The position numbers and the translations under genes are program-made. DNA of 17,361 bases from Ktedonobacterales bacterium (GTDB taxonomy: Bacteria; Chloroflexota; Ktedonobacteria; Ktedonobacterales; JADMIN01). Shown in pieces: positions 1-6,994 of this stretch. The notes under the pieces are model-generated. The model was not told the origin of the DNA. It was given only the letters and a program-made list of their open reading frames with translations, and made no database searches. Location: contig JAICVT010000052.1 in NCBI GenBank assembly GCA_025935235.1, positions 1 to 17,361 on the forward strand, in the 5' to 3' direction. The stretch's first letter is position 1. Every line of letters starts with the position of its first letter.

Positions 1-79
1 CCTCGAAGCGCGCGAGTACCTGGCCAACCAGCCCGCGCTGCACGCCTTCGGGCTTGACGATGATGAGCGTTCGCTCCAC
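1..79 (-). CDS. ndk: Nucleoside diphosphate kinase, N-terminal fragment (runs off the window)
   Basis: Only the first 26 codons are present. The start is GTG at 79, with GGAGG at 90-94 ten bases upstream. The product begins (M)ERTLIIVKPEGVQRGLVG, which is the first beta strand and following loop of nucleoside diphosphate kinase; the family usually has D or E after KP. Ndk transfers the gamma phosphate from ATP to other NDPs through a phospho-histidine, which would lie outside the window. The gene follows the roadblock gene in the same direction, but the 271-bp gap holds a repeat element and a possible promoter, so co-transcription is uncertain. The identification is firm for so short a fragment because this N-terminus is highly conserved. 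Confidence 0.85.
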   Translation of the reverse strand, partial: MERTLIIVKPEGVQRGLVGQVLARFE

Positions 80-144
80 GGGAATCTATCCTCCAGCGAT
101 GAGTGGATGATGAACTGTGCACCGCGCCACGCGCGAGCCGTTGC

Positions 145-150
145 ATTGTA
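145..150 (-). promoter_or_regulatory. Possible -10 box for ndk
   Basis: The minus strand reads TACAAT here (5 of 6 to consensus), which would start transcription near 138 and give a leader of about 60 bases before the ndk GTG. There is no convincing -35 box 16-18 bases upstream, so this is a weak call. Confidence 0.3.
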
Positions 151-206
151 TCGCCTGCGCGCGGGAGTCTGCTGCCGCGTGGGATGAGCGACTGGCGAAT
201 CCGGGC

Positions 207-351
207 GGCTGGCGGTTGAAACCGCGCCTGGGAGGCCCGGCGGGGCCGCGAACTCCGCCTGCGCGGACTTGGGAATCGCTCCCGAACCCGCGCAGGCGGG
301 TTTTGCGGCGGCGCGCAGGCCGCCTCCCAGGCGCGACTTCAGTCGCCAGCC
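207..351. repeat. Mirror-symmetric element of four small hairpins
   Basis: The two ends (207-236 and 322-351) are 30-base inverted repeats differing at four positions. Each end contains its own small hairpin: GCGGTT-GA-AACCGC at 212-225 and, on the minus strand, GCGACT-GA-AGTCGC at 333-346. The four differences are exactly two compensatory base-pair swaps. Between them lie two further hairpins: 252-269 (loop CTGC, one C-C mismatch) and 285-302, AACCCGC-GCAG-GCGGGTT (perfect). The order is A-B-B'-A'. The last base of the element is the last base of the roadblock stop codon. A half copy lies at 5002-5063. The layout resembles REP/BIME or MITE-like repeats; the family name is not known to me. 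Confidence 0.8.
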
Positions 352-698
352 TAGTAGCTGCCGATCTGCTCGGCAAGGCGCAGGCTGGCCTGGCCCGACT
401 CCATGCGGATGCGGCCGAGGTTGGCCTGCACCGCACAGCGCACGACGATCAGCAGCTCGCCGCCATCGGTCACCAGCACCGTGCCGCCGGGCGCCTCGAA
501 GGTGGCATGGCGAATGTCGCCCACGCCGAGCTGCTCGATGTAGCGGCCAGCGGCGTCGTAGGCGGCGGCGGCCATCGCGCCGAGCAGCTCCTCATCTTCG
601 CCGTCGAGCGTGCTGGCGACCACCAGGCCGTCTTTCCCGGCGAGCAGCGCGCCGACCACCCCATCCACCGCCATCAGGCGCTGCAATATCGTCTCCAC
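351..698 (-). CDS. Roadblock/LC7 (MglB-like) domain protein
   Basis: This 115-aa protein is essentially one roadblock/LC7 domain, the usual family length. It has an N-terminal helix with MAVDGVVGALLAGKDGLVVAS, the typical hydrophobic strand plus G-x-DG-turn, then EELLGAMAAAAYDAAGRYIEQLG (a long helix, broken here for length at about residues 36-58), a strand pair around GGTVLVTDGGELLIVV and a C-terminal helix. Roadblock proteins such as MglB dimerise and act as GTPase-activating partners or scaffolds for Ras-like GTPases of the MglA type. No GTPase is in this window. The start is GTG at 698, with GAGGG at 705-709 six bases away. It lies 44 bases downstream of the TPR gene in the same direction, so the two are probably co-transcribed. 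The partner and cellular role are inferred only from the family. Confidence 0.85.
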   Translation of the reverse strand: METILQRLMAVDGVVGALLAGKDGLVVASTLDGEDEELLGAMAAAAYDAAGRYIEQLGVGDIRHATFEAPGGTVLVTDGGELLIVVRCAVQANLGRIRMESGQASLRLAEQIGSY

Positions 699-742
699 GG
701 TCGTCCCTCATCTCTCTGGGCTACTCTCTGGCGTCGTGTGGG

Positions 743-3148
743 CTACTCGTCATTGGACTGATTCAGCGATACCGAACGATTCAGCGACTCCAGCGCGGCC
801 AGATAGTCGCCCTGGCGGATGCGCGCATCGCCCAGCAGCCGGTGCAGTTCGGGATGCTCCGGCTGCTCGTCGAGCGCCGCTTCCAGATCGCTCAGCGCAT
901 CGGGCAGCAGGTCGGGCGCGTTCTTCAGCACCGCCTGATACTCTACCAGCGCCTCATCGAGCGAGCCAGCCTCGCGCAGCGCGCGCGCCGCCTCTAGTCG
1001 CGCCGTATAGTCGGTCGGCGAGATGGCAGGCCGCTCTGGCGCGGCGGGCGGCTCTGGCTCAGCGGGTGGCGCGGGCGGCAGCGGCGGCTCCTCTGGCCCC
1101 TGGAAGAACTCATCCAGCGCGCGCGCCTTCTCGCCCGCTGGCTCTGCGTCGGGCTGGCCAGTGAACGCCGCCAGCGCGCCCGGCTCCAGCGTGAACTGCT
1201 GGTAGCCCGCAGCGGAATGCGCGCCCTCCAGCGCCTCCAGCGTCACGTCGGGCGTGGCCTGGGCGGATGTGCCCGGCGACGAGGCGCCCGGCTGGCTGGG
1301 CCACTCGAAGGCGTCGGCCAGCGCCTCGGGCCAGTCGGCCTGCGCGGCGGGTGACGTCTCCGCTGCCGTCTCCTTCGGCGCATCGGCGAAGCCGGAGGCG
1401 AACCCCGCGTAGTCCGCGCGCGCTGGCTCGCCCGCTGGCTCAGGCGGCGCGTCCGCCGATAGCGCGGGGCTGGCGAGCGGCTGGCTGGGCGGCGCGGGCT
1501 GCTCCAACTCGGCGAACATCTGGCGCAGATCCTCTGGCGTGGCTTGTGGCGCCTGGTTCGCCAGCGGTTCGCTGGGCTGCGAGAGCCGCGACCCAATCGG
1601 CCCCGATGGCGCGCTCGTCCGTGGGGCGGATAGCGGCGCCGATAGCGGCGCGGACGAAGGCGGGCCAACCGGCGGCACAGTGGGTCCGGTGGAGGGCAGC
1701 GATGTGATGGGAAGCTGGGCGCCGCGCCCGCCGAATGGCCAGGGCGGCACGGAGGCAGGTCCACCGGTCGGCGGCGCCGGGCGCGGCGCGCCGAAGAGGG
1801 CGTCGAGCGAGCCAGTCGGGCGGCTGCGCGACACCTCATCGCTGCGTGTGCGGGCGCCCTGCGCCTGGAGCCACTGCACCCAGCGGATGGCGCGGCGCGT
1901 CTCGGTATCACCCAGCGCGGCCTGGCTCGCGGCGATGGCGGGCGGCACGAACTGCGCCGAGGCGTCGAATGGCGGCTGCGCGCTCTGGGCGGTTCCCGCT
2001 CCTGCCTGCGCTCCTGCCTGCGCGCCGGCCAGCGGCTGCGACGACGGCGCGGGCGCCGCGCTGGGGGTGGTGGGCGCGGGCATGGCGGCTGTCGGCGTCG
2101 CGCCAGGATCACTGTGGTCGGGCGCCCAGAGCATGTTCTCGGTCTCTTTGAACATGCTGTGGAACTCTGGCGGCAGCTGCTGGGGCCGCGAGGTGGGCAG
2201 TGACCGCGAGAGACTGGCGCTAAGGTCTGGCCGCGAGAGCGCGGCGCCCAGATCGGCCAGCGAGGGAATGCCGGTCAGCGCGGCGTTGGTGGGCGCGGTG
2301 AAGGCGGGCTGGCTGGTCTGGCGCCGCGCGCCAGCGGCCGGCCCGTAGCTCTGGCGCTGGCTGGCCCCCGCCGCCACTGGCTCACTGCCCCAGAAGAGCG
2401 CGCGCAGCGCCGGATCACCCATCGCCCGGTCGGCGAAGAGCGTGCGGGCGATGCGGTGGTCGGGGTCCAGCTCAGCGGCGCGCTGCAAGAAGCGCTCGGC
2501 CTCGGGCGCGCGGTCGGTGGCGCGGGCGATGACGCCGACGATCAGCAGCGGCTTGACGCAGGCGGGCGCGTTCATCAGCACGCGGCGCGCCCACTCCTCG
2601 GCCTCCTGCGCACGCTCGGCGCGCCAGAGCGTCTCCACCAGCCCCACCTGTGCCTCGAGCAGGTCGCCATTCTCGGCGATCAGCGTCTCCCACTCGCGGA
2701 TGGCGTGCGGGAAGAGCGAGCCGCGCACATAGAGCCGCGCCAGCCCCAGGCGGGTCGGCTGATAGGACGGCTTGCCGAGGCGGCTGGCCATCTCGCGATA
2801 GGTGGCGCGCAGCGACTGGTCATCTGGACGCACGTCGCAGGCGCGGCGATACCACGCCAGCGCCGCGACGGGATCGCCGTGCATCTGGTGGATGACCGCG
2901 CGGGCGCAGCAGGCGCGGGCGTCTTCAGGGTCGCCCGCCAGGGCGCGGTCGAGCGCGCCCAGCGCCTCGCGCGGCTTGTGGAGCGCCAGATAGATCTCGC
3001 CGAGCGTGCGCTGCACCGCCAGGGCGCGCGGATACTGAGCGAAGATCTCCTGGCAACGGGCCAGGGCGCTCTCGGCGCGGCCCGCCGCGATCTCCGCTTC
3101 GATGCTGCGTAGACGCTCGCTCAGCGAGGTCTGCCCTGGCTGCCCCAT
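743..3148 (-). CDS. Large TPR protein with a long disordered middle
   Basis: The product has 801 aa. I chose ATG 3148 because AGGAG lies at 3159-3163; the frame stays open further upstream, but that stretch reads as low-quality Arg-rich sequence and crosses an 11-bp tandem repeat. Residues 1-250 form a tetratricopeptide superhelix (for example ALAVQRTLGEIYLALHKPRE, then repeats near 80-105, 135-190 and 200-230). Residues 260-700 are rich in Pro, Ala, Ser and Gln and look disordered, with a short non-random patch near EFHSMFKETENMLWAP. Residues 709-801 return to TPRs (LREAGSLDEALVEYQAVLKN, LGDARIRQGDYLAALESLN). There is no signal peptide or membrane segment, so it is probably cytoplasmic. TPR arrays bind other proteins, and with the roadblock protein 44 bases downstream a scaffold for a GTPase-linked complex is plausible. 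The exact role is unknown. Confidence 0.85.
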   Translation of the reverse strand: MGQPGQTSLSERLRSIEAEIAAGRAESALARCQEIFAQYPRALAVQRTLGEIYLALHKPREALGALDRALAGDPEDARACCARAVIHQMHGDPVAALAWYRRACDVRPDDQSLRATYREMASRLGKPSYQPTRLGLARLYVRGSLFPHAIREWETLIAENGDLLEAQVGLVETLWRAERAQEAEEWARRVLMNAPACVKPLLIVGVIARATDRAPEAERFLQRAAELDPDHRIARTLFADRAMGDPALRALFWGSEPVAAGASQRQSYGPAAGARRQTSQPAFTAPTNAALTGIPSLADLGAALSRPDLSASLSRSLPTSRPQQLPPEFHSMFKETENMLWAPDHSDPGATPTAAMPAPTTPSAAPAPSSQPLAGAQAGAQAGAGTAQSAQPPFDASAQFVPPAIAASQAALGDTETRRAIRWVQWLQAQGARTRSDEVSRSRPTGSLDALFGAPRPAPPTGGPASVPPWPFGGRGAQLPITSLPSTGPTVPPVGPPSSAPLSAPLSAPRTSAPSGPIGSRLSQPSEPLANQAPQATPEDLRQMFAELEQPAPPSQPLASPALSADAPPEPAGEPARADYAGFASGFADAPKETAAETSPAAQADWPEALADAFEWPSQPGASSPGTSAQATPDVTLEALEGAHSAAGYQQFTLEPGALAAFTGQPDAEPAGEKARALDEFFQGPEEPPLPPAPPAEPEPPAAPERPAISPTDYTARLEAARALREAGSLDEALVEYQAVLKNAPDLLPDALSDLEAALDEQPEHPELHRLLGDARIRQGDYLAALESLNRSVSLNQSNDE

Positions 3149-3280
3149 GCTCGTCGAACTCCTGCGCCTGCGTGGCCGTCGCATCCCTTCGGCGCCCGGG
3201 CGATGGCTCGCGAGGCGCATCGCTTGCTGGTGGGCGAGCGTCGGGGGCATGCGTGTCCCGCTCGTCGCTCCCTCGATGCT

Positions 3281-3313
3281 CCCGCCTGTGTCCCGCCTGT
3301 GTCCCGCCTGTGT
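3281..3313. repeat. Three perfect 11-bp tandem repeats in the TPR leader
   Basis: The unit CCCGCCTGTGT occurs at 3281-3291, 3292-3302 and 3303-3313 without a mismatch. Relative to the predicted TPR transcript this is roughly +45 to +77, so the RNA would contain ACACAGGCGGG three times. The spacing equals about one helical turn. It could be a binding site or simply slippage-generated sequence. Confidence 0.85.
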
Positions 3314-3364
3314 CATCCATCGGGAGCCAGAACACAGCGCACTGGAGCGGGATCGCTACTCGGC

Positions 3365-3393
3365 ATTATGGCCCCGCCACCCCAGCCCGTCAA
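3365..3393 (-). promoter_or_regulatory. Promoter for the TPR-roadblock operon
   Basis: On the minus strand TTGACG (3388-3393) and CATAAT (3365-3370) are separated by 17 bases; each box matches consensus at 5 of 6. Transcription would start near 3358, giving a leader of about 210 bases before ATG 3148. Confidence 0.6.
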
Positions 3394-3552
3394 GCAATAT
3401 GACCGTTGGGCGACCCCGCAGAGCCGTCTGCTCACGGTAGCGCGAAGTGGCGCCAACTGCGCGAGATGGGCGGCGTCGCTCGATTGTTCTCGCAGCGGTG
3501 GGCGCCTGTCCTAGCCTGAAAGGCTGCGACATGACCGGTCGGCCCACCGATG

Positions 3553-3581
3553 TTGTACGCTAAGATGCGACATGCTATACT
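3553..3581 (+). promoter_or_regulatory. Promoter reading toward the 348-aa gene
   Basis: TTGTAC (3553-3558) and TATACT (3576-3581) are spaced by 17 bases. Transcription would begin near 3588. The next supported start codon is at 3873, so the leader would be unusually long, about 285 bases. Confidence 0.55.
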
Positions 3582-3872
3582 CACGCCACTGTGAGAGCGC
3601 CGAAGTTGTCCTATTTTTCAAGGGCGCATCACATCGCGCCCGGCGCTAGCAGAGACTCGCGCGACTTCCACAGGACCTGCGAATCATGTGGGGCGCGCTG
3701 TGGCGTCAATTCCGCATGTGCGCATAGCAGCGCGGCGCCGATGCGCGCCGCGATTGAGCTATGCGTCCGGTAGCAGCGCCCGGCGGCAAGCGCTCTGTCC
3801 TGATACACGATGTCCTGTTCCCAAGAACCACCGGGTGGCGCCAATGACGCGCGCCGCCAGGAGACTTACGTT

Positions 3873-4919
3873 ATGGCAGCCAATGGCTACGGGTATTCTC
3901 GTCCGGGCGGCGCGAGCGGCTCGATCGCGATGGCGCTGATCGCATACGGGCAGCAGGGTGGCGCGCTCTACGCCGCCTATCGCCTGCCGGATAATCCACT
4001 CGTGCTCTCGCATGTGCGCTGGCAGGGCGACTCGGGCGAGATGATCGAGGCGCAGCATGGCTCGGAGAACTCCTACGAGCTGCCCCAGGAAGAGCGCGAA
4101 GCCTGGGCGCAGATTGCGCTCAGCTCGACGACCAACCAGGCGGATGCGGTGGGGCCGGACGCGCCCTGGCTGCCGGTGACGCTCGACCGCACGCGCGCCT
4201 TTGAGTTGGGGGTGCGGGCGCAGCGCGCGCGCTATGCCAGCCAGCCGCAGCAGTCGGCCTATAGCTCGCTCAACTCGCCGCCACCACCGCCGCGCTCCAG
4301 CGCGCCATCGGGATTCGGCGCCTCATCGTTTGGTCCACCGCCGCCCGCCATGCCGTCGCGCATCGCGCCCGTCGCGCCGCCCGCGCCCATGCATCCCTAC
4401 CAACTCCAGCAGATCCCGACGCCCAGCCCGCGCTCGGATGACTACCCGCCGACGCGGCTGATTGATGCGCTGCCCGTCTCATCCCCCAGCCTGCCCGAGT
4501 CGCCGCAGCAGACGACCGGCCAGTGGGCGCGCGAGGAGATGATGCGTGGCGCGGCGTATGGCGCGAGCGGGCCAGAGGTCTCGGCCTACCCCTGTGTGGA
4601 AATGGAGATGCCGGTGCTGCTGACTACCGACCAGCAGGATTTCACCCGCGACTTCGCGCGCGACGTGGCGATCCACTTCAGCCGCGCGGCGCGCTCGATC
4701 CCGCAGACGCGCGAGCTGCGCGGGTGGATGCGTGGGGCGCGCATCGTGCTGGCCGCGCGGATGGCCTTCGGTGCGGGCGCTCGCCCCGCCAGCCGCGCCG
4801 AGATGGAGCACGCCGCCGGGCTGCTGGCCGAGGCGCTGGCCCGCCGCACGCTGCCCTACGCCCAACTACGCTTCGCCGATCTGGCGGAGTGGAACCAGGG
4901 CGTCGAGCTGCCGGAGTAG
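3873..4919 (+). CDS. Unassigned 348-aa protein with a proline-rich linker
   Basis: I do not recognise this protein. ATG 3873 is preceded by AGGAG at 3859-3863 with nine bases between; an in-frame ATG at 3810 exists but has no ribosome binding site. Three parts can be seen. Residues 15-125 look folded (SIAMALIAYGQQGGALYAAY, then LVLSHVRWQGDSGEMIE and a helical EEREAWAQIAL). Residues 130-215 are a Pro/Ser-rich linker with PPPPP and PPPP runs. Residues 240-348 are folded and mainly helical (TRDFARDVAIHFSRAARSIP, MRGARIVLAARMAFGAG, AEMEHAAGLLAEALARRTLP). It has no membrane segment or signal peptide. It is transcribed alone, divergently from the TPR operon. The two-domain-plus-linker shape suggests an interaction protein, but no function can be given. 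Confidence 0.8.
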   Translation: MAANGYGYSRPGGASGSIAMALIAYGQQGGALYAAYRLPDNPLVLSHVRWQGDSGEMIEAQHGSENSYELPQEEREAWAQIALSSTTNQADAVGPDAPWLPVTLDRTRAFELGVRAQRARYASQPQQSAYSSLNSPPPPPRSSAPSGFGASSFGPPPPAMPSRIAPVAPPAPMHPYQLQQIPTPSPRSDDYPPTRLIDALPVSSPSLPESPQQTTGQWAREEMMRGAAYGASGPEVSAYPCVEMEMPVLLTTDQQDFTRDFARDVAIHFSRAARSIPQTRELRGWMRGARIVLAARMAFGAGARPASRAEMEHAAGLLAEALARRTLPYAQLRFADLAEWNQGVELPE

Positions 4920-4935
4920 CGAACCTCACCCCCTG

Positions 4936-4961
4936 TCCCCCTCCCCTGAAAGGGAGGGGGA
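4936..4961. terminator. C-rich/G-rich hairpin after the 348-aa gene
   Basis: A 10-bp perfect stem (4936-4945 with 4952-4961) closes on loop CTGAAA, starting 17 bases after the stop codon. There is no T-run, so termination is inferred from position. It is one of several related hairpins led by CCTCACCCC in the direction of the upstream gene. Confidence 0.45.
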
Positions 4962-5001
4962 ACCCACTTCAGGCGTTGTGGCGCGGAGCGGCGCCATCCT
5001 C

Positions 5002-5063
5002 AGTCCGCGCAGGCGGACTTCGCGGCCCGCAAGGCCTCCCAGGCGCGGTTTCAACCGCCAGCC
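5002..5063. repeat. Half copy of the four-hairpin element
   Basis: Bases 5034-5063 are the exact reverse complement of 207-236 (30 of 30). The inner hairpin 5002-5019 (AGTCCGC-GCAG-GCGGACT) matches the inner hairpin 285-302 except for two compensatory pair changes. The order here is B then A, equal to the right half of the 207-351 element. It lies 16 bases beyond the stop codon of the PPOX gene, between convergent genes. Confidence 0.8.
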
Positions 5064-5079
5064 TGCCCCGCGCGCCGCC

Positions 5080-5751
5080 TCAATACAGCCCGGTGGTGTA
5101 CGACTCTTCCAGCGCCTCCTCGGCGACCTCGCTGGTCACACCGGGCAGCGCGATGTGGTCGGCGAAGATCTGCGGCGCCGAGGGCAGCGCCTCCGCTAGC
5201 GGCCAGCTCGCCGTCTCCCACAGGCGCGAGCGGATCAGCGCGCGGCCACAATGCAGGAAGACCTCGCACGCCTCCACCACGATCGCTAACTGCGGCGCCT
5301 TGCCCTGCGCGCTGAGCGAGTCGAGCAGCGCGGGATCGGTGTAGAGCGCGGCGCGACCATTGATGCGCAGCGTCTCGCGCAGGCCGGGGATGACGAAGAG
5401 CAGCCCCACCTGAGGATTCTCGATGATGTTGCGCAGGGTGTCGGCGCGGCGGTTGCCAGGCCGGTCGGGGATCGACAGCAGATGGTCGCTCAGCACGCGC
5501 GCGAAACCCGGCGCGTCGCCCTTCGGCGAGACATCGCACAGCCCCGCGCGATTGGCCGTGCTGATGAAGAGCAGCGGCGCGAACGCGATAAAGTCGCGGC
5601 AGTGCGCGTCGAGGTGGGTGATCTGCTTCTTCAGCGCGGGCGCGCCCGGCTCGCCGAGCAGCGCGCGCAGCTCCTGCTCCGACGTGATCTGCCCGCGCAA
5701 GTCAGGGGTCTCCTCGGTGGCGGCTTCGGCTGGCGAATCGCTCAATGACAC
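5080..5751 (-). CDS. Pyridoxamine 5'-phosphate oxidase (PPOX) family protein, DR2398 type
   Basis: The product has 223 aa with a flavin-binding split-barrel fold. Recognisable segments, in order, are LLFISTANRAGLCDVSPKGD, SIPDRPGNRRADTLRNII, NPQVGLLFVIPG, ETLRINGRAALYTDP and VVEACEVFLHCGRALIRSRLW. These are the landmarks of the FMN-dependent PPOX subfamily that includes Deinococcus DR2398. Members are usually flavin-dependent oxidoreductases of unknown substrate; true pyridoxine biosynthesis should not be assumed. GTG 5751 is chosen as the start because AAGGAG lies seven bases upstream; the longer open frame to 6018 crosses a hairpin repeat and the end of the next gene. It lies 166 bases downstream of the glycosyltransferase gene in the same direction, with the 5798-5905 repeat between them. 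Confidence 0.85.
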   Translation of the reverse strand: MSLSDSPAEAATEETPDLRGQITSEQELRALLGEPGAPALKKQITHLDAHCRDFIAFAPLLFISTANRAGLCDVSPKGDAPGFARVLSDHLLSIPDRPGNRRADTLRNIIENPQVGLLFVIPGLRETLRINGRAALYTDPALLDSLSAQGKAPQLAIVVEACEVFLHCGRALIRSRLWETASWPLAEALPSAPQIFADHIALPGVTSEVAEEALEESYTTGLY

Positions 5752-5797
5752 GGCGCATCTCCTTCTCTGACAAGGTGCGCGTGGCGAGTGGGAGTCG

Positions 5798-5905
5798 CGG
5801 CTTTGAAAGACTGGCGCTCGGCGCGAAGGGCATAAATGCCACCTACAGCGTTGGCTGTCAGTGGCATTCATGCCGCCGTCCGTGTGTTCCGGCCTTTCAA
5901 GGCCG
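5798..5905. repeat. 108-bp quasi-palindrome made of GA-loop hairpins
   Basis: Two 45-base arms (5798-5842 and 5861-5905) are inverted copies around an 18-base centre. The inner 13 bases of the arms match at 12 of 13, and the centre adds ACAGC-GTTG-GCTGT (5845-5858). Each arm also contains small self-complementary units: GGCAT-AA-ATGCC, GGCAT-GA-ATGCC and GGCCTT-GA-AAGGCC (the last two on the minus strand). The building style matches the 207-351 element, although the sequence differs. It occupies most of the gap between the glycosyltransferase and PPOX genes and would be transcribed if they form an operon. Confidence 0.75.
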
Positions 5906-5917
5906 AGAGCTACCTCC

Positions 5918-6721
5918 CTACCGCGGCGCGCCGGGGGTGCGGGCGCTGGCCTGGCTCGCCTGGCTCGCGGCGGTGGCTCCAGACGCGCTGGCGGGCAGCG
6001 TTGGATGCGCACGCACAACCTTGTCGCCCGTGAAGCGCGCGCGCACGACCCAAATGAACGCCTCGATGAAGATCTTGCGCGACATCTTCGACTTGCCTAC
6101 GCGGCGATCCTCGAAGATGATCGGCGTCTCGCGCCAGCGGAAGCCGCTCCTCCAGAAGTTGTAGGCCATCTCCACCTGAAAGGCATAGCCCTGCGCCGAG
6201 ATAGCGTCCAGGTTGAGCTTGCTCAGCGCCGCCACTCGATAGCAGCGGTAGCCGCCGGTGCAGTCGTGGATGGGGATGCCCAGCACCGCGCGCGCGAAGA
6301 TGTTGCCACCGCCACTGATGAACTTGCGCAGCGGCGACCAGTTCGGCGTGCCGCCGCCCTGGATGTAGCGCGAGCCAATCACCAGATCGGCGCCCTCCGC
6401 CGCCACGAAGAAGTGCGGCAGGAAGGACGGATCGTGCGAGAAATCGGCGTCCATCTCGAAGACGAGGTCATAGCCGTGGTCAATGGCGTAGCGGAAGCCC
6501 GCCACATAGGCCGTGCCCAAGCCCAGCTTGCCAGGACGGTGCATCACATGGATGCGCGCGTCGCTGGCTGCCAGTTGATCCACCAGCTTGCCAGTGCCGT
6601 CGGGGGAGTTGTCGTCAATGATGAGCAGATCAGAGGTCGGCGCATGGGCGAAGACCTGCGCGATCAACTCGGCGATATTCTCACGTTCGTTGTAGGTCGG
6701 AATGACAATGAGCGATCTCAC
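5918..6721 (-). CDS. Polyprenol-phosphate mannosyltransferase (GT2, DPM1/Ppm1-like)
   Basis: The product has 267 aa. It shows the full set of GT-A motifs of dolichol-phosphate-mannose synthases: PTYNERENI (8-16), LLIIDDNSPDGT (32-43), LGLGTAYVAGFRYA, the metal-binding EMDADFSHDP (89-98), VIGSRYIQGG (114-123), SPLRKFIS, DCTGGYRCYR (153-162) and PIIFEDRRVGKSKMS. The enzyme transfers mannose (or another hexose) from the GDP or UDP sugar to a polyprenyl phosphate at the inner face of the membrane, for use in cell-envelope glycans or protein mannosylation. It has no C-terminal membrane domain, and the last 25 residues are low-complexity Ala/Ser. The start is GTG 6721 with GGAG at 6732-6735. Donor and product are inferred from the family. 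Confidence 0.88.
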   Translation of the reverse strand: MRSLIVIPTYNERENIAELIAQVFAHAPTSDLLIIDDNSPDGTGKLVDQLAASDARIHVMHRPGKLGLGTAYVAGFRYAIDHGYDLVFEMDADFSHDPSFLPHFFVAAEGADLVIGSRYIQGGGTPNWSPLRKFISGGGNIFARAVLGIPIHDCTGGYRCYRVAALSKLNLDAISAQGYAFQVEMAYNFWRSGFRWRETPIIFEDRRVGKSKMSRKIFIEAFIWVVRARFTGDKVVRAHPTLPASASGATAASQASQASARTPGAPR

Positions 6722-6994
6722 GCGCTGGTCTCTCCATCAGGTCGACCAGGGGGTCGGCCCGGTCTGATTCGTCTGGCCACAGAACTGGCCGTATCGCGCG
6801 CATCTGGCGCGCTGGGCGGACATCGGATGCGCTCTTCGTGAACACGCTCTTGCCATCATTGGCCCGCTACGCGCAAGCGCTCGCGCCCGCGTTATTGTAG
6901 ACCACCTCGCGCCTGAATGCGCGCGCAAGGGGACTATCCGCTACGCAGGATGGCGCAGCCGCGCATCGCATCGCAATATACGCTGCCAGATACG
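6722..6994. other. Intergenic region between the Crp-like and glycosyltransferase genes
   Basis: These 273 bases hold no supported gene. TACAAT at 6894-6899 on the minus strand could be a -10 box for the glycosyltransferase but lacks a clear -35. The right end contains a 12-bp near-tandem repeat (ATACGCT at 6978, 6990 and 7002) that runs into the end of the Crp-like gene. Confidence 0.45.

Larger units (their letters stand above)
3149..3872. other. Divergent intergenic region between the TPR gene and the 348-aa gene
   Basis: This stretch of 724 bases has no convincing gene. It holds the TPR promoter (3365-3393, leftward), three perfect 11-bp direct repeats (3281-3313) inside the predicted TPR leader, the rightward promoter (3553-3581), and about 285 bases of predicted leader for the 348-aa gene. 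That leader contains an 8-bp GC-rich hairpin at 3731-3752 (CGCGGCGC, loop CGATGC). Short open frames here have no ribosome binding site and no protein-like composition. I recognise no known riboswitch. Confidence 0.6.

Noticed and set aside
1539..2348. Plus- and minus-strand frames inside the TPR gene's proline-rich middle
   Set aside because: Low-complexity shadows of the Pro/Ala-rich coding sequence, without ribosome binding sites.
3591..3773. A small upstream open frame (60 codons) in the leader of the 348-aa gene
   Set aside because: The GTG start lies almost at the predicted transcription start with no ribosome binding site, and the sequence is Cys/Arg/Ser-rich without protein character.
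5752..6018. N-terminal extension of the PPOX protein to 312 aa
   Set aside because: It would cross a hairpin repeat and the end of the glycosyltransferase gene; GTG 5751 has a strong AAGGAG and matches the family length.
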